A stretch of 34,631 bases of DNA from Alphaproteobacteria bacterium (GTDB taxonomy: Bacteria > Pseudomonadota > Alphaproteobacteria > Rickettsiales > JABCZZ01). This document shows positions 17,769-27,324 of the stretch, one piece after another. The DNA lies in NCBI GenBank assembly GCA_013286285.1, contig JABDGA010000012.1, positions 1 through 34,631 on the forward strand, in the 5' to 3' direction. Below the pieces are notes generated by a model. The model ran no database searches and was not told where the DNA came from. It saw only the letters and a list, made by a program, of their open reading frames with translations. The translations under genes and the position numbers were made by a program. The stretch's first letter is position 1; every line of letters begins with the position of its first letter.

Positions 17769-19703
17769 TTACGCCGTTGCTGGTTTCTCATCCAGCGCGC
17801 CATCGGTTTTCTTGCGGCTAGAAGGGACAGAGGTCTTGGTGGCGGGTTTGCTGCCGCTATCGTTATTATTGCGGTCAAGCGGCTCGCCTTTTAAGAGCGC
17901 CTTGATATCCGCGCCGCTCAAGGTTTCGTATTCCAGCAGGTTCTTGGCGATGAGATGCAGCTCATCCATATGCTCGGTCAGGATTTCCTTGGCCTTCGTA
18001 TGCGCGCCTTCGACGATTTCACGCACTTCCTCATCAATGAGCGCCGCCGTTTTGCTGGACACCTTGCTCGCCGCGGCGCCACTATAGGCATCCTGGTTGT
18101 CAGAGCCGTAGAAAAGCGGGCCAAGCTTGTCGCTCATGCCCCATTCGGTGACCATCGCGCGCGCCAGTGCGGTGACGTATTTAATATCCGAAGACGCGCC
18201 GCTCGATACTTTATCGTGCCCGAATATCAGCTCTTCGGCAACCCGGCCTCCCATGGCGATGGCAAGGTCTGCATACATTTTTTCACGCAGGTAAGAAATT
18301 TTGTCCGCTTCCGGCAGGCGCATCACCATGCCGAGCGCCCGGCCACGCGGAATAATCGTGGCTTTGTGGATCTGGTCGGCAGATGGCTGATGCACGGATA
18401 CCAACGCATGGCCGCCCTCGTGATAAGCAGTCATTTTCTTTTCTTCCTCGCTGATGACCATGGATTTGCGCTCCGCCCCCATCATTACCTTGTCCTTGGC
18501 AGCTTCAAGCTCTTTCATGGTTACGACTTTCTTGCCATTGCGAGCGGCGAGGAGCGCGGCTTCATTCACGAGATTCGCGAGATCGGCACCGGAAAAGCCT
18601 GGTGTACCGCGTGCAATGGTGCGCGCGCTGACATCGGGAGCCATGGGGACTTTTTTCAGATGCACTTCGAGAATCTTCTCGCGTCCATTAATATCAGGGT
18701 TAGGCACCGTGATCTGACGATCAAAACGGCCCGGACGCAGCAGCGCCGGGTCAAGCACGTCGGGACGATTGGTTGCCGCAACGATGATGACGCCTTCATT
18801 GGCTTCAAAGCCATCCATTTCTACTAACATCTGGTTGAGCGTCTGCTCGCGTTCGTCGTTGCCGCCACCCATGCCGATACCGCGATGGCGGCCAACGGCA
18901 TCAATTTCATCAATGAAAATGATACAGGGGGCATTTTTCTTACCCTGCTCGAACATATCGCGCACGCGGCTTGCGCCTACGCCCACGAACATCTCGACGA
19001 AATCGGAGCCGGAGATGGTGAAGAACGGCACCCCGGCCTCACCGGCGATAGCACGCGCCAGCAAGGTCTTACCGGTTCCCGGAGGGCCAACCAGTAAACA
19101 GCCTTTGGGGATTTTTCCACCCAGGCGCTGAAATTTCTGGGGGTCTTTCAGGAAATCTACGATCTCGGCAAGCTCGTCCTTGGCTTCGTCAATCCCCGCG
19201 ACATCCTCAAACGTCACTTTGCCGGTTTTTTCCGTCAGCAGGCGTGCGCGTGACTTGCCGAAACCCAATGCTCCACCGCGACCGCCATCCTTGCCCTGCA
19301 TCTGACGCATGAAGAAGATATAAATACCGACCAGCAACAGGAGGGGGAACCAGGAAAGCAGCGCGTTCCATACCGCATCCATACCGGAATTATCAGGCGT
19401 TGCCGAGATTCTGATTTTTTTCTTCAGGAGCGTCTCCACCAGATTCGGATCTTCGGGGGCATAGGTGATAAAGCGCTCATTATTGGTGGTATAGTGGCCC
19501 AGGATGGTGGTACTTGGCGAGTCGGGAGCTTTTTTGATAATGACGTCCGCCACTTCACCGGCATCCACCTTGGCGATGAAATCCGAAAACGCTAGCCGTT
19601 CATGGCTGTTAACTTCCGTGCCGCCTTCGAACATGTTAAACATGACCAGCAGCAGGAGGAATACGACGAGCCAGATGACAATGTTGCGGGTGATTTTGGG
19701 CAT
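17769..19703 (-). CDS. ftsH: ATP-dependent zinc metalloprotease FtsH
   Basis: Two TM segments, [75 protein letters not shown]; start at 19703 (MPKITRN). Confidence 0.97.
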   Translation of the reverse strand: MPKITRNIVIWLVVFLLLLVMFNMFEGGTEVNSHERLAFSDFIAKVDAGEVADVIIKKAPDSPSTTILGHYTTNNERFITYAPEDPNLVETLLKKKIRISATPDNSGMDAVWNALLSWFPLLLLVGIYIFFMRQMQGKDGGRGGALGFGKSRARLLTEKTGKVTFEDVAGIDEAKDELAEIVDFLKDPQKFQRLGGKIPKGCLLVGPPGTGKTLLARAIAGEAGVPFFTISGSDFVEMFVGVGASRVRDMFEQGKKNAPCIIFIDEIDAVGRHRGIGMGGGNDEREQTLNQMLVEMDGFEANEGVIIVAATNRPDVLDPALLRPGRFDRQITVPNPDINGREKILEVHLKKVPMAPDVSARTIARGTPGFSGADLANLVNEAALLAARNGKKVVTMKELEAAKDKVMMGAERKSMVISEEEKKMTAYHEGGHALVSVHQPSADQIHKATIIPRGRALGMVMRLPEADKISYLREKMYADLAIAMGGRVAEELIFGHDKVSSGASSDIKYVTALARAMVTEWGMSDKLGPLFYGSDNQDAYSGAAASKVSSKTAALIDEEVREIVEGAHTKAKEILTEHMDELHLIAKNLLEYETLSGADIKALLKGEPLDRNNNDSGSKPATKTSVPSSRKKTDGALDEKPATA

Positions 19704-19828
19704 AATTTTTCTTTTACACGGAACAAAAGCGGTTATAGGCATCTAATATAGTGCAAAAAAAGCATTTTGTCATCCACTACCCGGAAATAATATCGTGCTA
19801 TTCCCCTAAAATACGGGATTCACTATTG

Positions 19829-19856
19829 GTTTCGCGTTGTCCGTTGCGCGTAACGT
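19829..19856 (+). repeat. Degenerate four-unit heptanucleotide array
   Basis: GTTTCGC/GTTGTCC/GTTGCGC/GTAACGT, 7-nt period, in the gap between cpaF and ftsH. Confidence 0.5.
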
Positions 19857-19861
19857 ACCGC

Positions 19862-21301
19862 TTAAGCCTGTTTGCCCAGGCGCACGGCCTTGGGGAATTT
19901 GACGCCCAGCGCGTTCTCCAGGCGTTCGATATCGCCGTAATATTCGATGCGACGCACGAAGCGCGGCATGATACCCGACCATTTGAATTTGCCGATGACC
20001 CTGCCGGCAGCGTCTTCACCTTCGGCTTTGAAGTTGAACAGATCGTGCATGGTAATCATATCGCCTTCCATGCCGACCACTTCCGACACGAAAGTGATAC
20101 GCCGGTGGCCGTCGCGCATACGGCTGATCTGCACGATGAGGTGCAGGGCCGAGGCGATCTGGTAGCGCAGGGATTTCATTGGAATCTGTAGATCGGTCAT
20201 GCTGATCATGTTTTCCAGACGGGAAAGCGCATCGCGCGGGTGGTTGGCATGTATGGTGGTAAGCGAACCTTCATGGCCGCTGTTCATGGCCTGAAGCATG
20301 TCGAACGCTTCCGCACCGCGCACCTCGCCGACAATAATACGATCCGGACGCATGCGCAGGGCGTTGCGCACCAGATCGCGGATGGATACGTCCTCATCGG
20401 CGTGCATCCCGACATGGTGCGGGCGGGTTTCCAGGCGCACCACATGCGGCTGCAGGAGTTTTAATTCCGCAGCGTCTTCGATGGTGACCACGCGCTCTTC
20501 CTTATCAATATGTTCCGAAATCGCATTGAGGAGCGTGGTTTTACCGGAGCCGGTGCCGCCGGAAATAACGATATTGAGACGGCATTTTCCTGCCACTTTA
20601 AGAAATTCGGCTACTTCCCGGTTCATATTGCCGTTTTCCACCATGGAATCGAGCGTGATCCGGCGCTTGGAGAATTTGCGGATGGAGATACTGGTTCCAT
20701 CCACCGCCAGCGGCGGGGCGATGATATTGACGCGGCTGCCGTCGAGCAGGCGGGCATCCACCAGCGGGCGGTCCCTGTCAATTTTACGCCCGATATCTTT
20801 CACGATATTATTCGCCAGTGCATACACCTGGTCGTCGCTGGAAAATGCAATGCCGGTTTTTTCCAGAATGCCGGAGCGTTCTACATAAATGCTGTTGCAG
20901 CCGTTTATGAGAATGTCGTTGATGCTGTCATCATTGATAAGCGAGGCGATAGGTCCCATATCGGATTGGGCGTTATTGCCCTTGGCAGGTGTTGGGCCCG
21001 CTTCTGTATGCGTTGCAGGTGTCGAGGGTTCCGTGGTGTTAGTGATCGGCACTCTGCTGAGCAGTTTTTCTACATCCGGAAGGGCAAGTAGATCAATAGT
21101 TGCAGAAGCGCGCGCGATGACCGTGTCCTCAAAGGATTCTCCACGGATAAGGCTTTTCGCTCCGAAGATTTCACCTACCCCTGCGATGCGGCTTTCGCCT
21201 TTATGTATGACCTCCACCTTACCGGACAACAGGATAAAGGCGTTTTCGCAACTGCCGCCTTCCTCGCAGATAATTTCGTCCTTGGAAAAAGAGTGGATCA
21301 T
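19862..21301 (-). CDS. CpaF/TadA-type secretion ATPase with N-terminal cyclic-nucleotide-binding-like domain
   Basis: N-terminal [65 protein letters not shown] (CAP_ED-like); C-terminal [71 protein letters not shown] (CpaF). Confidence 0.92.
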   Translation of the reverse strand: MIHSFSKDEIICEEGGSCENAFILLSGKVEVIHKGESRIAGVGEIFGAKSLIRGESFEDTVIARASATIDLLALPDVEKLLSRVPITNTTEPSTPATHTEAGPTPAKGNNAQSDMGPIASLINDDSINDILINGCNSIYVERSGILEKTGIAFSSDDQVYALANNIVKDIGRKIDRDRPLVDARLLDGSRVNIIAPPLAVDGTSISIRKFSKRRITLDSMVENGNMNREVAEFLKVAGKCRLNIVISGGTGSGKTTLLNAISEHIDKEERVVTIEDAAELKLLQPHVVRLETRPHHVGMHADEDVSIRDLVRNALRMRPDRIIVGEVRGAEAFDMLQAMNSGHEGSLTTIHANHPRDALSRLENMISMTDLQIPMKSLRYQIASALHLIVQISRMRDGHRRITFVSEVVGMEGDMITMHDLFNFKAEGEDAAGRVIGKFKWSGIMPRFVRRIEYYGDIERLENALGVKFPKAVRLGKQA

Positions 21302-21673
21302 TGGTCCTACCTGAACTGGTTAATCTGTCGCCCACGGTAAATCTAACAGAAAAATGTAAAAATTCTCTTAATATGACGAAGTTTTAGCAAATAGTTAAGA
21401 CATGTTCCAATGACTGCTAGCGCATGTAGCAAATAAAGAATTCTGTGTTGTTTTCTCTTTGATACGTATATTTTTACTTGCTTTCCTTGCATGCCGCACC
21501 CCGTTGTACGACGATGCTGGATTCCCGCAATAAATCCAGGGTGATATATTTATAATATATACAATAAGTTATATTATTCGCTCAATAATCTTAAGATATA
21601 CAAGAGTGTCACGAAATTGTCATTTCTTTATGTTAATGTGTACTTACGTAATCAAGCTTTAAGGGTAAAAATT

Positions 21674-22615
21674 ATGACAGGCTCATATTCACAAACCAGA
21701 CGCGACTATTTAAATCAATTAGGGGAGGGGGTTGAAAATATAAGAAAAACATTAGGGATATTTGCGTCGAATGAAGTAATTATACCAATCCTTAGAGAGC
21801 AAGCGGCACGGTCTGCGGAGACAGCCCAATCATATGGACATAAAATTAACCCACAACAAGGAAAATTGGCAAAAGAACTTACAGAGAAAGTTACTGAAGA
21901 ATTTATAGCCGCGATGTATGCGGGAAAGACAAACGAGAAGGGATACTTTGATCCTGATGGTATGACTCCTGCAGAAAGAACCGCAGCTCGGCAACAGGCT
22001 GGTAAGACTACGGTAAAAGAAAAAAAAGATGCTTCTTCTGCACAATTTTCCTCACCATCTATTGATCCGGATGGGGAAAATGTGCGAGGAAGGTCTGCTC
22101 AGGGGGCTGCGTCCCAGCCATCCCGACCGCAACATGATGATATAGAAAAGCAAAGCAGTGTTGCTGCTAGAAGGACTTTACTAGATGGCTTAGCAAGCTA
22201 CACGGAGAGCCGAAGGCAAGGAGGAGCTTCTGACCCTGAAATTGTGCAGGAAATACTAGCGCAACCGCGAATAGATTCACAAGTTGTCCTTGAATTTTTA
22301 GTAGCGCTGAAAGATGGAAGAAAAAACGATAGGGAATTGATAGATCCTGACGGACAGCAAGTAGAGAACCGTCAAGGCCAGGCAGTAGGGCAGGGGAGTG
22401 AGGCCATTACTCCAAGTCCAACTCCACAACGTGTTGGCCAACAGGTCCCTCGCCAGCCTGGCCAAGTCACAGAAACTGCTGTAAGTGAGAGAAATAGAGA
22501 AGGAACTATGATTATTCCGGAAGTGACTACACACGAGAACCAACCAGAACGAATAGAAATTCAGGCAAACATCGCTGCTTTAAAAGCTAAAGTGCGTTCC
22601 GAACGGGGGGTATAA
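21674..22615 (+). CDS. Hypothetical protein, Gln/Arg-rich, with repeated DPDG motifs
   Basis: Intact ORF with start at 21674 (MTGSYSQTRRDYLNQLGEG) after an A/G-rich AAGGGTAAAA; no recognised family. Confidence 0.6.
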   Translation: MTGSYSQTRRDYLNQLGEGVENIRKTLGIFASNEVIIPILREQAARSAETAQSYGHKINPQQGKLAKELTEKVTEEFIAAMYAGKTNEKGYFDPDGMTPAERTAARQQAGKTTVKEKKDASSAQFSSPSIDPDGENVRGRSAQGAASQPSRPQHDDIEKQSSVAARRTLLDGLASYTESRRQGGASDPEIVQEILAQPRIDSQVVLEFLVALKDGRKNDRELIDPDGQQVENRQGQAVGQGSEAITPSPTPQRVGQQVPRQPGQVTETAVSERNREGTMIIPEVTTHENQPERIEIQANIAALKAKVRSERGV

Positions 22616-22634
22616 TTCGCTATATCGACGGAAG

Positions 22635-24179
22635 TTAAACGCCGTTCAGCACTTCTTTTACTTTGCTCGCCAGTTGCTTGAGGGTAAAGGGCTTGGGGAG
22701 GAAATGGAATTCACGCTGGCTCCCGTAGCTTTTGACAAACACATCTTCCGCATAGCCGGAGATAAATATCACCTTGACCCGTGGAAATTTGGGAATGATC
22801 GTCTCTATCATGCTGGGGCCGTTAATGCCGGGCATGATCACGTCGGTAATGATCAGTTCCACTTCATTGCCCTGTTCTTCCATCATTTCGATGGCCATTT
22901 CCCCGCAATCCGCCTCCAGCACCGTATAGCCCTTGTTGCGCAGCGCCCGGGCGGCGAAGGTGCGCACCGGCGTCTCATCTTCGACGAGTAACAGGGTGCC
23001 TTTGCCGGTGAGATCGTCATTCACCGTGCGCTCCGGCGCCTGCGCTTCCGGTGGCGCGGCGTCTTCCGCCTTGTAACGTTTGAAGAATATGCTGAATGTC
23101 GTTCCTTTGCCTTCCTGGCTCTGCACATAAATATAGCCGCCGGTCTGCTTGACGATTCCGTATACAGTGGCAAGGCCAAGCCCGGTGCCGGATCCGACTT
23201 CCTTGGTCGAAAAGAAAGGCTCGAATATCTTCTGCAGCAACGTGCGCGGAATACCGGTGCCCGTGTCCATCACTTCCACTAACACATAATCCCCATCCGT
23301 TATCGCCTCGTCTTCGGCGGGGGGGATGAGGCTGCGGTTGATCGGGGTCCTGGCATTGATGGTGACATGGCTGGTTTTGATGGTAAGCCCGCCGCCGTTC
23401 TGCATGGCGTCGCGGGCGTTTACCGCCAGGTTGATAAATACCTGCTCCAGTTGCCCCTGATCGGCTTTTACGAGCCCTAAATCGCGCCCATGCACCATTT
23501 TCAACTCGATATTCTCGCCAATCAGGCGACGGACCAGGTTGGAAAGCTCGGCGAGGACATCGGTGATGTCGAGCATTTTCGGCTGCAGCGTCTGGCGGCG
23601 CGAGAAGGCGAGCAGCTGGCGCACCAGGTTTGCCGCACGGTTGGCGTTTTGTTTGATCTGCATGATGTCGGCAAATGACTGGTCCCCGGCAGGGTGGCGC
23701 ATCAGGAGTAGATCGCAAAAGCCGATCATGGCGGTGAGCAAGTTATTGAAATCATGGGCAATGCCACCCGCAAGCTGGCCGACTGCTTGCATCTTCTGCG
23801 AATGGGTGAAGCGTTGCTCCAGGTTTTTCTGCTCCGTGGTGTTGATCATATGCACGATGATCTCTGAACGGTCGTACCCCATGCTGTTGATATAGAGCGA
23901 TACGGTGATTACCTCTTCCGTATTCAGCGTGATGTCCAGAGGCTTCCTGTCTATCGGCTGGCCCTGAGAAATTTTTGCGATAAGCGCCTTGATATCGGAG
24001 CGATTGTCTTCTTTGATGATATCGAAGAATGACCAGCCGCAGTCCGCGACCCGGAATTTCAGCAGTTCGCGCAGGGAGTCATTGCAGTCGAGCACCCATC
24101 CATCCTGCCCGATTACGGCGATAGCAAACGGGGAAAAGGAAATAAAACGCGGCAGGCTGAGAATAAAATCTTTTGGCAT
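22635..24179 (-). CDS. cckA: CckA-type hybrid histidine kinase, catalytic half (PAS-HisKA-HATPase-REC)
   Basis: FTHSQKMQAVGQLAGGIAHDFNNLLTAMIGFCDLLLMRH, VNARDAMQNGG, GTGIPRTLLQKIFEPFFSTKEVGSGTGLGLATVYGIVKQTGGYIYV, LVEDETPVRTFAARAL...ELIITDVIMPGINGPSM. Confidence 0.9.
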   Translation of the reverse strand: MPKDFILSLPRFISFSPFAIAVIGQDGWVLDCNDSLRELLKFRVADCGWSFFDIIKEDNRSDIKALIAKISQGQPIDRKPLDITLNTEEVITVSLYINSMGYDRSEIIVHMINTTEQKNLEQRFTHSQKMQAVGQLAGGIAHDFNNLLTAMIGFCDLLLMRHPAGDQSFADIMQIKQNANRAANLVRQLLAFSRRQTLQPKMLDITDVLAELSNLVRRLIGENIELKMVHGRDLGLVKADQGQLEQVFINLAVNARDAMQNGGGLTIKTSHVTINARTPINRSLIPPAEDEAITDGDYVLVEVMDTGTGIPRTLLQKIFEPFFSTKEVGSGTGLGLATVYGIVKQTGGYIYVQSQEGKGTTFSIFFKRYKAEDAAPPEAQAPERTVNDDLTGKGTLLLVEDETPVRTFAARALRNKGYTVLEADCGEMAIEMMEEQGNEVELIITDVIMPGINGPSMIETIIPKFPRVKVIFISGYAEDVFVKSYGSQREFHFLPKPFTLKQLASKVKEVLNGV

Positions 24180-24184
24180 ACCCG

Positions 24185-25168
24185 TTATGCGGACTCCTGC
24201 AGATCCACTGCTGCGCTTATTCCATAAGTCCGGCCACCTTCGACCAGCAATTTCTGCTGAATGTTCGTGGTCACCGTGGCGCGGTTTTTCTGTTTTATTA
24301 TCACCTGGCCGTTAAAATCGCTGAGCAGCAGGATGCCCGTATCATGCTTGACATACTGGTGGAAGATGTGCCCCAACAGCATCCTGGACTGCAGTATTTC
24401 GCCGGCATTATATCCCAACCATTGCTCGAAATCCTTGCTGACGGCGACTATCTTGCCATTGCTGTCGGCGACGATTTGTCCGCCTTCCACGGTGCGTACC
24501 GCTTCCTGAAGCAGCGTGATGACATGCTTATCCCCATTTTTGGGTTCCGTATCCTCGGCACGTTTTTCCACATAATCGCGCCCGCGTATAATGAAATATC
24601 CTCTAGGGCGTGTGATAACATCTACGGCAACCATCATGGTCAGCTTATCGCCATTGCTGTCATGAAACGATAGTACCATATGATCGGATTTATTTTGTTT
24701 CAACGCTTGGAATATCTGATTCTTTGCCTCGTCTGATATGTCGGTAAACGCGAAGAGGTCGTGCAACGTGTAACTGCCGTTATTGAGAAAATTTACAAAA
24801 ATTTTCTGGAATCCCGTATCGACATAAAAAATCGTTCCCTCGGCATTGGTGATAAAGCAGAAGCGTGTGCCAATCTGGGTGGCGGAGGCAAGCAGTGCTG
24901 CCTGAAATTCGGTGGCCATAAGCAGGTTGCGGAACTTCACCATAAAGAACCAGATAATGGATCCGAACGCGGCGACGCTTGCCACCAGCACCGCCAGAAA
25001 TACCCCGCTGATGGTGGCATCCTCGACCGTGTAAGCGGAAAGGCAGATAATATCGAACACCACCAGAAAGATCATGAATGTCTTGAGGATGCGTGGCACG
25101 CGGTTGCGTACGACAAAACCGCTGCCCTCAAGATTATTTAATATATTATCGCTGAACCGGATGCTCAT
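24185..25168 (-). CDS. Membrane PAS sensor protein, apparent N-terminal half of a split CckA
   Basis: Two TM segments (LKTFMIFLVVFDIICLSAY, FLAVLVASVAAFGSIIWFFMV) followed by PAS-like regions; stop is 5 nt from the start of the downstream kinase ORF. Confidence 0.8.
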   Translation of the reverse strand: MSIRFSDNILNNLEGSGFVVRNRVPRILKTFMIFLVVFDIICLSAYTVEDATISGVFLAVLVASVAAFGSIIWFFMVKFRNLLMATEFQAALLASATQIGTRFCFITNAEGTIFYVDTGFQKIFVNFLNNGSYTLHDLFAFTDISDEAKNQIFQALKQNKSDHMVLSFHDSNGDKLTMMVAVDVITRPRGYFIIRGRDYVEKRAEDTEPKNGDKHVITLLQEAVRTVEGGQIVADSNGKIVAVSKDFEQWLGYNAGEILQSRMLLGHIFHQYVKHDTGILLLSDFNGQVIIKQKNRATVTTNIQQKLLVEGGRTYGISAAVDLQESA

Positions 25169-25180
25169 GATGATCCTATT

Positions 25181-25260
25181 TATTGGGGGGCACGCTGCCC
25201 CCGATTTTACTCCGTAAAATCTCCCCTGCGGGGTCGTCGTATAGCACTCCTCCGCGTACC
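25181..25260 (-). repeat. Dispersed ~80-bp palindromic element, copy C
   Basis: Reverse complement GGGTACGCGGAGGAGTGCTATACGACGACCCCGCAGGGGAGATTTTACGGAGTAAAATCGGGGGCAGCGTGCCCCCCAA; aligns to copies A and B. Confidence 0.92.
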
Positions 25261-25292
25261 CTTGCGCCGTCTTGCTTTTTTATATTCCGCAC

Positions 25293-26360
25293 TTATTTTC
25301 TTCCCCGTAAACGATATACGTAGCTTATGACTTCCGCCACTGCCTTATAATGTTCGGCGGGGATCTCTTTGTCAATATCTACTGTCGCATAAAGCACTTG
25401 AGCAAGCGGAGGATTTTCAAATAGCGGGATGTTGTGTTCTTTCGCGACTTCGCGGATGCGCAGCGCGATAAGATCCAGGCCTTTAGCCACCACGATCGGC
25501 GCACGCATGGATTTTGAATCGTATTTCAGCGCGACGGAATAGTGCGTCGGGTTGGTGATGATGACGTCTGCGGTCGGCACCGCCGCCATCATGCGTTTTT
25601 TGGCGCGCTCCACCCGAATCTGGCGGATGCGCTGCTTGATTTTCGGATCGCCTTCCTGCTGCCGATATTCTTCCTTGATTTCCTGCTTGGACATGCGCAG
25701 GCTTTTTATAAATTCGTAACGCTGGTAGAGATAGTCGATCGCGGTAATGAGAAACATGACGATGCATACGCCTATCATCATGCGCTTGGCCGTGGCGGCC
25801 AGGTACGCCACCACGCCAAAGATGCCGATATCCGGCAGTTGCTTCAATTGCGGGAAATAGGGCAGGACGCCATAATAGGCCACCACGGAAACCAGGATTA
25901 TCTTGATAATGCTTTTGCCGAATTCCGTGAGCGATCGCATGGAAAAAAGCCGTTCCAGCCCTTTGAGGATGGATATTTTCTCGAGTTTGGGTATGATGGG
26001 CTCCAGCGAAAAGACGAACCGGTTCTGTATGGCGTTGGATACGATTATCGCCGCGATGAAAGCCACGAAAGGTATTAACAGCACGCCTGCGCACATTTCC
26101 AACGTGTCTATCAGCAGGCTGCCCAGCGCCTGGTTATCCGCAGCGAAGCTGTCGGGCCGCTCAATAAATACGGCAAGCGAGTATTGCACTTTATGGAATA
26201 ATTTAGGCGCGATCCACACCAGCGCCAGGGTAAAAGCCAGCAGCATGAAGAAGCTCGTCGCCTCGCGTGACGTAATCGACTGGCCACGCTCAGCGGCTTC
26301 TTCCAGCCGCTTTCGCGTAGGTTCTTCGGTTTTTTGCGAATCGTCCTGTTCGTCGGCCAT
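25293..26360 (-). CDS. flhB: Flagellar biosynthesis protein FlhB
   Basis: QKTEEPTRKRLEEAAERGQ, SKQEIKEEYRQQEGDPKIKQRIRQIR, autocleavage site NPTH in VIITNPTHYSVALKYD. Confidence 0.97.
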   Translation of the reverse strand: MADEQDDSQKTEEPTRKRLEEAAERGQSITSREATSFFMLLAFTLALVWIAPKLFHKVQYSLAVFIERPDSFAADNQALGSLLIDTLEMCAGVLLIPFVAFIAAIIVSNAIQNRFVFSLEPIIPKLEKISILKGLERLFSMRSLTEFGKSIIKIILVSVVAYYGVLPYFPQLKQLPDIGIFGVVAYLAATAKRMMIGVCIVMFLITAIDYLYQRYEFIKSLRMSKQEIKEEYRQQEGDPKIKQRIRQIRVERAKKRMMAAVPTADVIITNPTHYSVALKYDSKSMRAPIVVAKGLDLIALRIREVAKEHNIPLFENPPLAQVLYATVDIDKEIPAEHYKAVAEVISYVYRLRGRK

Positions 26361-26365
26361 AAGAG

Positions 26366-26451
26366 AGGTGCTAGGTTCTAGGTGCTAGGTTTTAGAAGTA
26401 GGAATGTTTCTATAGAAACACTAGAACCTAACACCTAGAACCTAGCACCTC
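26366..26451. repeat. Heptad palindrome: four 7-nt units, spacer with its own palindrome, four complementary units
   Basis: GGTGCTA/GGTTCTA/GGTGCTA/GGTTTTA (26368-26395), spacer containing TGTTTCTATAGAAACA (26405-26420), TAGAACC/TAACACC/TAGAACC/TAGCACC (26422-26449). Confidence 0.95.
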
Positions 26452-27217
26452 ATTTCAGATAACCCATAATAGCCATAATCCGGTCTTTGTAAAATTCCAT
26501 GTAAAATAACATGATGGCGCTGAAGGTGGTGATGAAGATAAAGAAGCCCACCATCAATTGCGGGGCGACGAGGACGAAGAACACTTGAATGGTGGGCATC
26601 AGCCGCGAGATGATACCGGCGCCCAGGAAAAGCAGTGTTCCGGTAATGAGGACAGGGGCCGATATCTGCACTGCCGTGGTGAATGTGTCGGAGGTGATAT
26701 GGGCGATGGTGCTGGCAAAATCTCCCAGCGGCGGCAGCTTGCCGACCGGGAACACCGTGTAACTCTCGGTAATTCCGCGTAGCATCATGTAATGCAGGTT
26801 GGTGCTGAACAATAGCACAATGGTGATGATGCCGAAGAAATTACCGACAATCGAACCCTGGCTGCTTTGGTTGACGTCAAATATCACGGCGGAGGATACG
26901 CCCGCCTGTACCGAAAAGATTGCGCCGGCAATATGCGTTACGGCGATGATGGTCTTGCATATAGTGCCGATGAAGATGCCTATGAGTATTTCATTGGCAA
27001 CCATCAAGAACAGTATGGTATTGGAGGGGGGCAAGGGTGGCATGGCAGGTCCTAGCACCGGGGTCAGCACCAGAGTGACCATCAGTGCAAAGCAAAGCCG
27101 GATATTGGCTGACACATAGGTTTCACCATATCCCGGCAGCACCATGATGCCGCTGCCCACGCGGCAGAATATCAGGAAAAAAGAGAAAATCTGGGAGATG
27201 AGGAAATGCTCTAGCAT
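26450..27217 (-). CDS. fliR: Flagellar biosynthetic protein FliR
   Basis: MLEHFLISQIFSFFLIFCRVGSGIMVLPGYGE...FSVQAGVSSAVIFDVNQSSQGSIVGNFF...; start at 27217, between flhB and fliQ. Confidence 0.93.
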   Translation of the reverse strand: MLEHFLISQIFSFFLIFCRVGSGIMVLPGYGETYVSANIRLCFALMVTLVLTPVLGPAMPPLPPSNTILFLMVANEILIGIFIGTICKTIIAVTHIAGAIFSVQAGVSSAVIFDVNQSSQGSIVGNFFGIITIVLLFSTNLHYMMLRGITESYTVFPVGKLPPLGDFASTIAHITSDTFTTAVQISAPVLITGTLLFLGAGIISRLMPTIQVFFVLVAPQLMVGFFIFITTFSAIMLFYMEFYKDRIMAIMGYLK

Positions 27218-27228
27218 AGAGTTATATA

Positions 27229-27307
27229 ATCGGGGGCGCGCCGCCCCCGATTGCACTCCGTGCAATCTCCCCTGCGTGGTCGTCGGCTGTGCCTCCTCCG
27301 CGTACCC
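27229..27307 (-). repeat. Dispersed ~80-bp palindromic element, copy B
   Basis: Reverse complement GGGTACGCGGAGGAGGCACAGCCGACGACCACGCAGGGGAGATTGCACGGAGTGCAATCGGGGGCGGCGCGCCCCCGATT; two perfect hairpins. Confidence 0.93.
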
Positions 27308-27324
27308 ACGAGACTTGATTTTTT

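Noticed and set aside
17660-17878. 72-aa minus-strand ORF overlapping the ftsH 3' end (tail TFCRIAQKGAEFYGVFKEYFMAERRQSFIKYLG)
   Set aside because: Starts inside ftsH out of frame; the tail looked like a possible dispersed repeat, but no second copy is visible in this window.
17955-18827. 290-aa plus-strand ORF opposite ftsH
   Set aside because: Antisense to an unambiguous ftsH; His/Phe-rich off-frame sequence with no motif.
21517-21539. Hairpin CTGGATT-N9-AATCCAG upstream of the orphan gene
   Set aside because: Only 7 bp, a common type of short inverted repeat, with no second copy in the window.
23017-23718. 233-aa minus-strand ORF inside the cckA kinase gene
   Set aside because: Frame-shifted overlap of a well-supported CckA-type kinase; Arg/Pro-rich composition typical of off-frame translation of GC-rich DNA.
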